64,000 bases of DNA, taken from contig MDYQ01000112.1 in assembly GCA_003024175.1 (NCBI GenBank), forward strand, positions 1 to 64,000, in the 5' to 3' direction. This document shows positions 1 to 10,527 of the stretch, piece by piece (positions within the stretch are counted from its first letter, which is position 1; every line of letters starts with the position of its first letter). Made by a program: the position numbers and the translations under genes. The DNA is from Planoprotostelium fungivorum (taxonomy: Eukaryota > Evosea > Variosea > Cavosteliida > Cavosteliaceae). Below the pieces are notes generated by a model that ran no database searches, was not told where the DNA came from, and saw nothing but the letters and a program-made list of their open reading frames with translations.

Positions 1-398
1 GGTCTACCGCTCACCTCTACGACAACGTTCGCAATCGTGGAAGCACGATCTGTCTGAACTACCGAAGTAACTACGGTACCGGTCACGGCTGGACTATGGT
101 ACGTACGATACAGACATGAGATGGCAAGTTGACCACACGACAGGCTTGGGGAATCATCTGGAACAGCCAAGCTGCCACACTGTGTGCTCAGAATCCGTAC
201 AACTACTACCTGAACGATCCTTCTGCATCTCAGCGTTCTTACTATCACAACTGGCTGGTGGGCGGAAACGGAACGAATATTCCGGGAGACTTCATGACCA
301 CCCTGACCGGTACGTACGATTCCGTGGGAGTTACGGTGGAGCCGCAGAGTCTATATCTAGCTCAGATGGCACAAAAAACTGGGTCGGTCAGTTTCTAA
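1..398 (+). CDS. secreted pectin-lyase-fold (right-handed beta-helix) protein, 3' end only
   Basis: The gene enters from the left edge, so only its C-terminal part is visible. The exons are 1-98 and 144-398, joined over a 45-base GT-AG intron, and the stop is TAA at 396-398. The joined protein has the landmarks of the two other copies in the window (8371-9848 and 13238-15100): LYDN, GHGWTM, WGIIWN, YHNWLVGG, a GTYD motif and SLYLAQ. The fold assignment rests on the full-length copy at 13238, which has a signal peptide and an SGVILRGSG segment typical of pectate-lyase-like beta-helices. Substrate and catalytic activity are unknown. This copy is clearly more diverged than the other two are from each other. 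Confidence 0.8.
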
Positions 399-611
399 GG
401 TGGAAGGTTACCTATAATTCAAAATACAAGTCTCGCGAACGATACCCACGTCTACAATTTCTTTTCCCTATCAAACATGATCACAATGAGGTTGTATACG
501 TAACGAATTTCATCGAGGAGCTCAACGAAGACAGAAAAAGTATGACGAGAGAGTCGCAAGTAATGCTTGTATAATATGACGATGTGAACAACCATCATCT
601 TCATCTTTATT

Positions 612-1690
612 TTAAAAGTCTGTGCCGTTGGTGACCTTCTCGTAACGAGCCATTTCTTCGTTCAGTCGGTTCAATTTGGCCTGAGTGCGAGAAAAGGCAT
701 CGGGGCCCAAGATGAGTCGAAGAGGTGGATTCGACTCTTTGGCTACGTCAACGATGGCCTTGCTGGCCTTGGCTGGATCTCCCCTCTGCTTACCTTCCAT
801 GCTCTCTAACGTGGAGATCACCTGTGTCATGTCACTCTCTCGGGTGATGGACGTGGATGATGCATGTGTCGATGGAGGATGTCTGTTGGATCTACCTTGT
901 TGGCCGTCTCATCGTAAGCGGGATCACGCTTCTCGTCCTTTCTGATGGATGATGCGCTAAGAAATTCGGTTCTAAAGCCTCCGGGTTCGACGATGGTAAC
1001 CTGTCACAGTCAGATCACACGGATGGATGTGATTGAGATGGATGAACATTACCTTCACGTTGAATGGTGCCATCTCTTGAACCAATGCTTCGGAGAGTCC
1101 TTCCAGGGCGAATTTTGAAGCAGCATAGATTCCACTTCCTGATTGGAGTGAGATGAAAAGATGGGAATGAGGTACCTGCTCCTGGTGCGATACCAGCGAC
1201 GGAACTGATGTTGATGACGTGTCCAGATTTCTTTTCTCTGAAGGAAGGAAGGAAAGCTTTGATCACCTGTCGTTTGATTGGTCTTACATCCGCGATCAAT
1301 GTGAAGTGTGATTGTGTTCACCTTCCAGGCACCGAAAAAGTTGGTTTCAAATTGATCGCGAGCAGCAGATTCGGTCACATGTTCGACGGGGCCCAATTGT
1401 CCATATCCTGCATTATTGACGAGAACGTCAACTCTTCCGTGCAAAGCGAGCGCTTCCTTGGCTACTCTGTCAATCTGTGCCAATCAGATGCTCCATTTTC
1501 GACTTCTAAGTCTTACCTCCTCCTGACTGGCGCTGACATCCAATTTGAATAGAGTCACTCCTTTGATCTCTACAGAAGTGTTACGTGCAGTTCCTAAGAC
1601 GATGTCTCCTCGAGCCACAGCCTCTTCAGCCAAGCTCTTTCCTAATCCTCGAGATGCACCGGTGATGAACCACACTAATTGTTTCGACAT
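612..1690 (-). CDS. short-chain dehydrogenase/reductase (SDR)
   Basis: A classical SDR in about five exons. The first exon has the nucleotide-binding motif [10 protein letters not shown]. Exon 2 has the conserved NNAG motif inside [11 protein letters not shown]. The next exons carry INISSVAG and, after a short intron, the catalytic YxxxK as YAASK. The C-terminus ends in KVTNGTDF followed by TAA. The start was taken at the ATG of [11 protein letters not shown], because the glycine motif then lies near residue 10 as usual for the family; the in-frame ATG upstream would add a poorly conserved extension. Family members reduce or oxidise small carbonyl or alcohol substrates with NAD(P)H in the cytosol. 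The exact substrate cannot be read from the sequence. Confidence 0.88.
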
Positions 1691-1825
1691 CGGGTTGAGT
1701 TCTTTGTTGTTCTTTGTTTGTGATCGGCTGACGTCAGGAAAAACGCTGAGGTGAGCCGATTCACGTAACACGAGTTCTAAGCGAGTTCGCTACTCCTGGT
1801 GCCACACAGGGAAGGGCTGATGTCT

Positions 1826-2500
1826 TCAATATTTATGTACAGGGATTCTTCTGATGTTTCTGATGGTGTGTGAATCATGATGGATGTTGGTTTGTTTCAT
1901 AGCCAGAAAGTCCACCAAGTACTCCCATCGTCCGGACCTTACAGCTCGTACGTCGGTGTGTCCTCTATTGCTCAGATAATCTTGATAAACATCTTCCACG
2001 GTGTCGGACGCATCGGGTTGATAATCGACCCAGCCGTAATTGCGCGTTTCAAACTGCCACATGTGATCGTGTTTCAGTCCGTTCACTCGGGGGAGCTTCT
2101 CTGGTTCCAGTGACCTCTCGACCACGGGCGATTCCGTCGATCGTGGTTGATCTTCTCGTCTCTTCGATCTCCTCGCAGTGGTTCTTCTCTTCGTCTCTCG
2201 TTGATTTCTCTTCTTATTGCACAGAATGAACGATCGTCTGACTTGCTTCAACTTGTTCTCCTCCACTGCCTTCTGGGCGGCCCTCCAGATGCATTGTCCG
2301 GCCATCTTGATGTTTTTGACTTCATATTGCATGGATATCCACTTGATTACGGCAGGTATGGACGTCGCATGTTCAGGATCCCCATCTTTGTTCAGCTCCT
2401 TCAATGCTCGCACCAAGAGCTTTCTGTAAGCGGGTCTCCTCGATCTGATCTCCTTCTGTGATACGATCCTCCCCGATGCCGTCTTCATCAGCTCGACCAT
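1826..2500 (-). CDS. H15 (linker-histone-like) plus WWE domain protein
   Basis: An uninterrupted ORF of 224 codons from the ATG of MVELMKTASGR. Residues about 20-95 resemble the H15 winged helix of linker histones: a proline-tyrosine start (RRPAYRKLLVRALKEL), then SIPAVIKWISMQYEV, then a final KLKQVRRSFIL. A Lys/Arg-rich linker follows. Residues about 145-215 match a WWE domain: MWQFETRNYGWVDYQ, a central VEDVYQDYL, then YLVDFLAMKQTNI and the RNIRRI end. H15 domains bind linker DNA, and WWE domains usually bind poly-ADP-ribose or occur in ubiquitin ligases. A chromatin protein that reads ADP-ribosylation is therefore a reasonable inference. The ORF runs open further upstream, but those residues look non-conserved. 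Confidence 0.75.
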   Translation of the reverse strand: MVELMKTASGRIVSQKEIRSRRPAYRKLLVRALKELNKDGDPEHATSIPAVIKWISMQYEVKNIKMAGQCIWRAAQKAVEENKLKQVRRSFILCNKKRNQRETKRRTTARRSKRREDQPRSTESPVVERSLEPEKLPRVNGLKHDHMWQFETRNYGWVDYQPDASDTVEDVYQDYLSNRGHTDVRAVRSGRWEYLVDFLAMKQTNIHHDSHTIRNIRRIPVHKY

Positions 2501-2642
2501 GTCGCTCGTGTCTGTTGTCTTCGAATGGAGGAGAAAATGTTTTGAGGAATTCTTCAAGTTGAAATTCCTGGTATTGCATCTTGAAGGGTTGTAGATGAGA
2601 TATTTTCCTAAATTTCTCAACTTTTTCATCAGATAGACAGCG

Positions 2643-3554
2643 ATGGAGAAGATGCTGAGCCGAAAGGCCATCAATAAGAAGAGGAAGGCAGAAAGGGCTC
2701 AGTCTAATGTTCCGGAAGTCAAATTCGATCCTGATGCGAGAAAGTGTGGGTGATGTCACACTTCGTCTCTGATATGATGTTCTTAGAGAGTTTCTCACCG
2801 GTTTTCACAAGAGGAAATTAGAAAGGCGCCAGGAGGCCATGAAAAACATCAAAGAGAAACAGAGATTGGAAAAGATCGAAGAGAGGAAGAAGGTGAGAGA
2901 CATGTATCGTCACCCCTGACATGTGACACAGATCCGAGCGGAGAGAGATGAATACAGGAACGAATTGATATCGAGAGCTGAAAAGAGGAATGAACAAGGA
3001 AGCAAGAGGAAACGAAAGGTCGATTCTGACGATGAAGAAGTTGCGCCATTGAAGGTGATTTAGACATGATACTTGTGAGATCGAACAAGGATGACGCTCG
3101 ACAGATGGAAGAAGAAGAGGAACCCGAGGAAATTGGTATGCTGTGGTGTCATCATCTGATTCGATACTGAACGTAAGACAGCACCCACCGCAGGCAGTCG
3201 ACACGCCATACTCGGCGAAACCGTAGAGACAAAGACATACGAAGGAGCTGAAGATGGCACACAGGTCATCCATCCCATCCCATCTCATTCTCATCTTCTA
3301 AACAGGTCACTGCCGTCGTTTCAGAGTTCCTCTTCGATGAGAACGGCCTCTTTGCAGAGCGTCAAGAAGAAGTGAAGAAGGCCCTCCGCTCGCATGAGAT
3401 GGCAGAAGAGAAGAAGAAGAAGAAACAGAAGAGAGAGGAGAAGGAAGAGAGAGATCCGAGTTGGAAGAAGCCCAGATCAGAGAGGTTTGCCAAGAAGTCA
3501 TTCAGAGACAAGATGGAGTCCAAGGCGAAGAACAAGTTGAAGAAGAAGAAGTGA
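2643..3554 (+). CDS. NOL12: nucleolar protein 12 / RRP17 family (rRNA processing)
   Basis: The start is MEKMLSRKAINKKRK at 2643. The first intron (2744-2786) joins the exon to the family signature EFLTGFHKRKLERR, followed by the charged coiled-coil AMKNIKEKQRLEKIEERKK. Several further short introns follow. The last exon has FLFDENGLFAERQ and a Lys-rich tail, DPSWKKPRSERFAKK and ending KNKLKKKK, consistent with nucleolar targeting. RRP17/Nop25/NOL12 proteins are RNA-binding factors needed for 5' processing of pre-rRNA of the large ribosomal subunit. The gene is divergent from the H15-WWE gene, with about 140 bases between start codons. Confidence 0.85.
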
Positions 3555-3811
3555 AGGGGTTACGTGTCGTCTGTTCTGCGTTGTCGTCGATGATCGAGTT
3601 AGATGATTGAGTTGGAAGATGACTATATACGATGACGAATGTGGGTTATTTTGTAGACAGTTTGAGTCTAGGATTGTCCTGCACAATCCTAGACCAGGAC
3701 AGTCAGTGTCTGAAGATGATCGACGAGCAAAGTGTGTGCCGTGTCATGCCAAAGAAAGCTTGAGAATTTCTCCGAACCCGAGATCACACCACAAAACGAT
3801 CTCGATCGGAG

Positions 3812-6215
3812 ATGGCACCCTCTAGACTGATGCGGGTGCTGGCCGTCGTTGTCTTTATATTCTTTCTGCAAACTGTCTGGCTTACAGGGTGAGATATGAG
3901 TGAGGTCCCAATAGATTGAGAATTACAAATAGGACGAGAGAACAAGCGCCGCCGCCATTAGAAGAAGTGACGGTGGTGGTGAGTGTGTCATTTGAGAATG
4001 CATTTTGATACAACAACAGAATCTTCCTTTTGCAACCTCATTACCGGTGAGCTTCTTTCGGATATCGTCTGTCTGATATCTAAAAGCCCGATGCCCCGCG
4101 GGAACCCATCACAAAGGGAAAAAGGTAATGCATCGTATCAATCAACACAGCCATCACCGTCTGAAACTTCTGACTCCTTCAGAATTGTCGTGGGGATACC
4201 GACCATGCTACGAGATGGCGACATCGAGTACCTGTCCAAAACCCTCCAATCGTTGTTACATCACATGACAGAAGAAGACAAATCATATCACAGGATCGTC
4301 ATCTTCAATGCGGAGACGGAAGAACGAAATATCGAGAGGTTGCGGGCTAAGGTGGAGTTCACCTATCATGTACCATCGTCTAAAGAAATGACAAACAGAT
4401 GAACGCAACGTACGGTAGAGAGATATCGGCGGGAACGGTTGAAGTGTTCGACCGACTCACACCTTTCAGTTCTATCGACCACGACAGGTACTTTCATCAT
4501 CCATCTTGATGCGATCACACGTCATCACATGAGACGTTCTATACGTGGATCTACGTCACACACGAAAAATACCTCGTGTTAATTTGTGATACGACATCAC
4601 ATGATGTCTACTGCATCTACATGATCAGATGATCCAGACGCTGATTCGTATCAGATTTCCCTCACGTGGACCGCATTCTCACGCGTCAGTCCACTCTTGG
4701 ATCAGAGAATTGTATAACTCCACGAACGTTTGCAAACTGAGACCGGTGAGTGGTCAGCTCATCGTCTCGTGATCAATACCGTTCTCTTTCATCATTTCCA
4801 TCGTTTCACTCACCACCGTATCTCATCTCATCAGCACAGCACATCTTCACACGTACCCTCCATACATCACATCATAACATCACATCATCTCCGCACATCC
4901 ATCACATCCTCCACCACACCATCACATCACATCTTCCATCACATCTTCCATCACATCTCTCATCACATGTCACCACTCAACTACCGCAGACTCTCGGTCA
5001 CACACTCATGCGAGTCAAGTGGCGCAGTCATCGCTGCGTAGACACGGCCTTCTTACTCGATTACGCCATACGAAGAGGAGACTTGTATCTCCATTTAGAA
5101 GACGATACACCTGCCAGCTCAGAGTGGCTGAAGGCGATGATCAACACTGCAGACGAGTTTTTGAACACACTGCCCGACGGTGAGAGGCAGAAGTGGGGAT
5201 TCATACGGTGGGAGGTCGGGAGTGGCTCGTAGTAGATTGACGGGGGACAGGTATACCGGAGAGAACGTTATCGCGGGCGCGGAAATAAGAAATGCGACGA
5301 TGAAGGATACGTTTGGGTTGCTGATGAATGTGGATACTGCGAGGGAGTTAACCAAGTACATCTATCGAAATTTCGATGAGTTGCCGCTGGAGATGCTGAT
5401 CGGGTGAGAAAATGGCGGGAGATTTGGCGGGAAAAATTCTGACAAGGGGTAGGACATTCATGAAGAACACGAAGAGAGGAATGTATCAACACAAACCGAT
5501 CATCACACACGTTGGTGTCCACTCCACGAAAGAGAAGGTGAATATTTCTGACGCTGATGTGATCGATGATGATGTGATCGCCGATGCGATCATGGTGTAA
5601 GAATACATATATGTCATTCTAACGCAACAAATACAATGATGTGATACGAACCATATCATGAAACAGACGATAGGAAGAATTCTATTGTGATCCTTCCACA
5701 CGAATGATAGGACGATCTCTCTATCAATCGATTCGATGTGACAAATATCGATTGACGATTTCAGGTCATCGAATGGGAGAAAAATCCAACTCCGCCGCGT
5801 ATCCGTGTTGATGAACCCATCCCCCCTGATTTCACTCCCATATCATGGCAAGAATGCGAAATCATGGCACAAGTGGTGATGCATCTCATCACGATTCACA
5901 TCGTCGATTGACTCGTGACAGTCTGCCGGCACTTTCCTCGTCTTTGCCTTCTACGGCATCGTCATCTCCATCTTCCTCATCGTCTTCTTTATATTCATCT
6001 GGATGAACGTATTTCACGATGCACCTGCACGAGCGGGTGAGGTTCTCAATGTTTCATGATCATCGTGCTCGTGATCGCATGATGATGATGGCTGATGCAT
6101 CCGATCAGTCGATCAACACAAATCACCTCGCGTCGCAGCGAGAGCGGAACACTACAACAGCTCGAGGGATTATCACAGCATGGAAGACAGTGAAGAAGGA
6201 GAGGACTCCGAGTAG
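3812..6215 (+). CDS. GT54 (MGAT4-like) N-acetylglucosaminyltransferase, type II membrane protein
   Basis: The start ATG at 3812 opens an N-terminal signal anchor (VLAVVVFIFFLQTVWL). The next exons carry FRIVVGIPTMLRDGDIEYL and LQSLLHHM, which match the start of the MGAT4/GT54 catalytic domain. After a long low-complexity intron (about 4746-4990) comes the metal-site segment LYLHLEDDTP, equivalent to the family's LEDD motif. Later exons have ATMKDTFGLLMNVDTA and PIITHVGVHST, as in MGAT4 C-termini. GT54 enzymes add branching GlcNAc to N-glycans in the Golgi. Unusually, a second strong hydrophobic segment (FYGIVISIFLIVFFIFIWM) and an acidic tail ending SEEGEDSE follow at the C-terminus. The stop is TAG at 6213-6215. 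About ten exons were traced; the order is certain, but some splice points are not. Confidence 0.78.
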
Positions 6216-6555
6216 GCCAAGAGAAGCAGCGGACGAGAGAGAAGAGAAAGATCGACGATACATGGGCACAACACGATAAAAATCTCGTTCTGCTCTTTCA
6301 TTCCATCCCTTCTCAGACGAATAACACTCGACAGTTTGTGTATGAGATCAACATGTCATGATCCATGACGTTAAGCTGGCAAGATGATGAGAGTCTCTTG
6401 TTGGCCGATCACCGTGTCAGCCGTATCACTGCTGTGGAAGTTTTTGAACCGGAAGAAAACATCTTCTGCGGGCCAAAATATTAATACCATTTTGGTTTTG
6501 GCCAAGATTTTTTTGCGAGCAACAGATTTCATTCGTTCAAAATGGGCCGGCCGAC

Positions 6556-6747
6556 ATGGCCCAAGTTGTCTACCAACAGAAACGGGCATCGGCTTCTCGC
6601 AAACGTGCTCGCGTGGATCCATCGGCGAGCGAAAACTACACCATCGTCAGAGCGGCGAGGAATGGAAACGTAGACGTAGTCGAGCTTCTTTTGAAGGAAC
6701 CCATCGGGGTTGAACTTTTCATCTCTCGTGCAGAAGATGAAGAGTAG
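6556..6747 (+). CDS. short ankyrin-like ORF, doubtful
   Basis: A 63-codon ORF, MAQVVYQQKRA to ISRAEDEE. It contains ENYTIVRAARNGNVDVVELL, which looks like one ankyrin repeat. The overlapping minus strand (6371-6622) is also open, and neither frame has a clear gene structure. It may be the remnant or last exon of an ankyrin protein, or a chance ORF. I see no signal that decides this. Confidence 0.3.
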   Translation: MAQVVYQQKRASASRKRARVDPSASENYTIVRAARNGNVDVVELLLKEPIGVELFISRAEDEE

Positions 6748-6841
6748 GAAAGAGGAGAGGAGGAGAGCTCTTCACATATCTTGATCTTCTTCAATGCATG
6801 GATATAAATCATTCTCAATCATCACAAATGAAAGACAGTTG

Positions 6842-7967
6842 TTATATATCATTCAATAGTGGTATCTGGCGGTGGAAATTAACAGAGACAACTGTGCCCA
6901 TAGAAGGAATGGCAGCAGCAGGTCGGACGGGGAAAGGCCAATTTTTGATGTTATCCATTGCCCACGGTAGAGCCTCGCCATTCTTATAGAATCTCAGTGA
7001 GCCATTGCACCTTTCCATGTCTATGTATACCCCTACTCAAGTTATTATTCGATGCAAAAGACAAAGGATACCTATGACGTCGCCCTCGATGAATGGTTGA
7101 GCGTATGGTCTATTCTGATTGTCATAGATCAAACTCCCATTGGAAGCATAACTGAACCGTGTGAGAGAAGGAGTGAAGGAGAGCTCTACCAACATCCATT
7201 TGTGTTATTGTGATGCATGGAGCCCAAACAACGATCCAAAATCATTCCTGGGTAACCCACCCCAACACAGATATACGGAAAATATATCCGGAATCGTTCT
7301 ATCTTCACCTCCCTTCCTCTTTTAGTTTTCGTCTCATCTACTCTCACCAATAGTGGATGCCTGACAGAAACCCGTGGTTTGATAATGCAATATCATGGTT
7401 GTTATTCTGCCCAGTCTTTCCTATCGAGTTTTTGTTGATGATGATGTTCCTGTACTCATCAACTCAGAACGACATATTTCGTACCTTGATTTGTGAATTT
7501 TACTCCAACCACATGCATATCTTACGCAGAACATGGATTTCCAGCAAGGGCCTCTCGTGGGTACTTCGATCTCACTGCAATCGTACGTTTCTAATTTCGT
7601 CTCCAATCCACCGTAGTAGCTAAGATAGTGAACGACCTACTAATTAGGCTCTCACATGCTGTACATCTGCTTCCAAAAATCCTCGGTTTGAATGAATTCG
7701 TAAAATGATTGGTTCACTCTGTAAATCCAATGTCATTTGCAGCTAAACATCATAACGTCAAACAGCACCTACTCAACACAGTCCAATCATAAGGACTCAA
7801 AAACCGGAAGATATAGAAGAAAAGATCATACGACAGCTCCTACTGAGTAAGATGATGGAATCATCTCGGCTCACCTCCAGATATGGTTTGTCTTCTTCAC
7901 GATTGCACGTCAATTGATTCGCCAGTCTATGAACTCTTTCATCCAAAGCTCTCCCGACCCCTGCCAT
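6842..7967 (-). CDS. FBXO45: F-box/SPRY domain protein, FBXO45-like
   Basis: Reconstructed on the minus strand from MAGVGRALDERVHRLANQL, with about seven introns. An F-box follows: ELSYDLFFYIFRFLSPYDW, then VNQSFYEFIQTEDFWKQMY across an intron. Downstream exons make a SPRY domain: SNHGFLSGIHYW, then VKIERFRIYFPYICVGVGYP, then FIEGDVIGVYIDME, then LRFYKNGEALPW, and finally GTVVSVNFHR. The stop is at 6842-6844. F-box first and SPRY second is the FBXO45 arrangement. That protein is an SCF-type ubiquitin ligase substrate receptor. An apparent in-frame stop disappears once the 38-base intron before YASNGSL is recognised, so the gene looks intact. Confidence 0.82.
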
Positions 7968-8370
7968 GTTGATGTTTGCGAAACCGGCTACAATATATAT
8001 ATTGAAAAACGACTATTGATGATGAGGTATGAGGTCGTTTATCTACATCCTGCCAACAGTTTGTGTATCGTTGTCCTTGGGGGTGTCTACGGCCTTGGTG
8101 AAAAACCTACGCGACGCTACGTAGGAAAACCGGGCCCGTAGAATTTTCTCGTCGTCTATGCACCCCGCATTCCGCCATCAAGGTTATCGTTTCGCCCTCC
8201 CGCTCTGTGTGATTTGTGGACGAACCCCGTCGCAGCTCCTCTCCGGCTCCACCGGTAAGTCTACGGCTGGTTCCCCTCGTTATTCTTCCCAGCGAGTCCC
8301 GTCGTAGCTCCTCTCCGGCTCCACCGGTAAGTCTACAGTCGGCTCCCCCTCCGGTCATTTCGCCACCAAG
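7968..8370. other. stretch without a confident gene, upstream of beta-helix copy 2
   Basis: This lies between the FBXO45 start and the first recognisable codon of beta-helix copy 2. It holds a short ORF beginning at about 8022, a near-palindromic CCTACG/CGTAGG pair at about 8106-8125, and the 72-base-period duplication described separately. The first exon of copy 2 (signal peptide and the region before the NGFRGAVLLAPG segment) should be here but has no match to copy 3. Confidence 0.5.
8225..8350 (+). repeat. direct duplication, two ~52-base copies, period 72
   Basis: The first copy begins at 8225 and the second at 8297. Both contain CTCCTCTCCGGCTCCACCGG followed by a canonical splice donor, GTAAGTCTAC. 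They differ at a few positions. The duplication sits exactly where the 5' exons of beta-helix copy 2 are expected. It looks like a local rearrangement that replaced or disturbed that gene's N-terminal end. Confidence 0.8.
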
Positions 8371-9848
8371 GCTAATGGATTCCGCGGTGCAGTCCTCCTT
8401 GCTCCTGGCAAATTCGAGGTGCTCTCCACAATAAATTTAAACATGTTACTCACGTATCAAACAGGTCAACGAGTTGAAGCTCTCAACTTCGGGCGTCGTC
8501 CTCAGAGGATCGGGCACTGATGCCTCCAAGGGAACAACTCTTAACGTGAAGAAGTCTCTGACCGTCTCCGTCATGGGCTCCACCAGGCCCAAGATGAGCT
8601 CGAAGAAGTACTACCTCACCAAAACTTACGTTCCCTTCGGTGGTAACACCTTATCCCTCCAGTCTACTTCTGGCCTGAAGGTGACGCATCCTGTCACGTG
8701 AGGTCAAGACTAAACCCCACAGGTCGGTGATACCATCTACATCTACTCTACCATCACTGCCAAGTTGATTCACCTCCTTGGTATGGATAAACTGGTCCGC
8801 GATGGTAAGCCTCAGACCTGGATCAAGGCCGGATCATCCGTCACGACCGATCGCATCATCACCGCCATCACGAACAACACCATCACCCTCGACGCCGGCT
8901 ACCCCGACTCCATCAGACCCGAACTCTTTGACTCCGACAAGGACTTACCCTACGTCGTTCCTTACACTTGGACCGATCGACTCGAAAACGTCGGCGTGGA
9001 GAATATGAGAGCCATTTACCCTGCCACTCTGACGAACAATGGCGGACACTTCCTCGACATGGACAAGGCTCACAACTGCTGGGTGAGGAACCTCTACCTG
9101 CAGGACTTTATGTCCGGAGGTGAGGTGTTGGCTGATTGTAGATGCTCAATTGTGATAGCCGTGACGACTCAGGGCGACACCAAATGGGTGACGATTCAGA
9201 GACTCGATATCCACTTTACCATTGCGGATAACAAGATCAAAGCACCTCCTGCCATCTTGACTCTGCTGGGAACTCAGATCCTCCACCGTGATACCAACAT
9301 CACGGGTGGGAATCGAACCAAATCATTGTAGATTGACTGTATCCAGGTGGTGGTAAGTTCTGGCCCTTGTCTGCCGCATCGACTAGAGCGAGAGGTCCCA
9401 CCGTCCACTACAACGTCGACATCAACTCTGGCTCTGGAGCACAAGTGGTGCCTCACATGAGGTGATCTCATCTTGTCACGATGAACACCATCTAACCAAC
9501 GTCTTCAGATGGTCCACCGGTATCCTCTACGACAACGTCAAGAACGCCGCTGGAAACATCGCCATCTCCTACCGTGCCACCATGGGCTCCGGACACGGCT
9601 GGACCATGTGCTGGGGAGTCATCTGGAACTGCGAGGCAAAGACTTTTGGCGTTCAGAACCCTTCGAACATGTTCAACTCCTCTGCTCCCGTTTTATACCA
9701 CAACTGGCTGGTGGGAGGAAAGGGAAAGAACACTCCGGGACTGCAGACGCAGAAGCTGATGGGCACCTACGATCACGTGGGAACCATGGTCGCACCAGAC
9801 AGTCTTTACATGGCTCAGGTCAAGGACAAGCAGAAGAGATCTGCTTGA
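8371..9848 (+). CDS. secreted pectin-lyase-fold protein, copy 2, 5' end unresolved
   Basis: Homology to copy 3 (13238-15100) starts at NGFRGAVLLAPG. It continues through LKLSTSGVVLRGSGTDASKG, TKTYVPFGGNTL, LLGMDKLVRDGKPQTW, DAGYPDSIRPELFDSDKD, ENVGVENMRAIYP, NCWVRNLYLQDF, ILHRDTNITG, TRARGPTVHYNVDI and GSGHGWTMCWGVIWNCEA, ending with LKDK-like residues and TGA. The introns sit at the same places as in copy 3, and the body has no stop codons, so it may still be expressed. The signal peptide and first about 80 residues cannot be found. The upstream DNA holds a short tandem duplication instead. It is either a 5'-damaged gene or one with a replaced first exon. Confidence 0.75.
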
Positions 9849-10030
9849 AGCGGCGTGGAATAAATGAAACGTCATTGTTGATCAAGTAGTGATGCAATGC
9901 TTCTGTGTGGACTAAGAGGGGGCAGAGCCTCAGACATGAGCGTGAATAAAATCTATTTGCAATCTGTTTCCAACTTGAGGCGAGATTGAAGAGCAGACCT
10001 GCTCGTGCCTTGTGTTTAGATGGTCTCCCT

Positions 10031-10498
10031 TTACTCTTTGGCTTGACGGTCCACTTGGCCTTGAGCTCCCCATTGCTCATCGTCCACGGGTGCAAACTCG
10101 GTGAGGGCCCTGCAGATTGTTACACGAAGGAATGATGTGATTCCCTCTCACTCTATGACTTTCTTTCTGTCTAAAACGGTGGCAAGCTGCATGACACTGA
10201 CATCACGCAGTGTAGTGGTCTCATTCTCATTCTTGATTACGATCAAACGGCTGAGGGAATCCATTTTGGCACCACCATTGAGGAATGTCTCCACCATGTC
10301 GTGTGCAGACAGATAGACAACCATGTGAAGGGGCGTTGTATCTTCGAATGTGACTTTGTCGTTAATGTACGATACGGGCAGGGATACATCCGCACCATGC
10401 ATCATGTATGACACCAGATCTCCCTCATTCCCAGCCTCGATCTCATTATACCAGAGACTTCCCTCTTTGAAATCAGGAGAGCCTTCTTCCGCCTCCAT
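10031..10498 (-). CDS. small ankyrin-repeat protein
   Basis: Two exons. The first runs from MEAEEGSPDFKEGSLWYNE to LDRKKVIE; the second, after a 42-base intron, encodes ALTEFAPVDDEQWGAQ and ends QAKE with TAA. Ankyrin-like units are visible: EAGNEGDLVSYMMHGADVSL, then TTPLHMVVYLSAHDMVETFL and NGGAKMDSLSR. At about 146 residues it is a short ankyrin protein, probably a binding adaptor with no enzymatic domain. The ATG at 10498 was preferred over one at 10534 because the latter would overlap the start of the divergent transporter gene. Confidence 0.68.
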
Positions 10499-10527
10499 CG
10501 ATGCGATTGTGATGTGATGTGAGAAGA

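Noticed and set aside
4826-4975. CRISPR-like array of CATCACATC units
   Set aside because: The units are contiguous with no unique spacers, and this is a eukaryotic intron microsatellite.
7190-7250. Apparent in-frame stop inside the SPRY domain of the FBXO45-like gene
   Set aside because: A 38-base GT-AG intron before YASNGSL restores a continuous SPRY frame, so the gene is intact.
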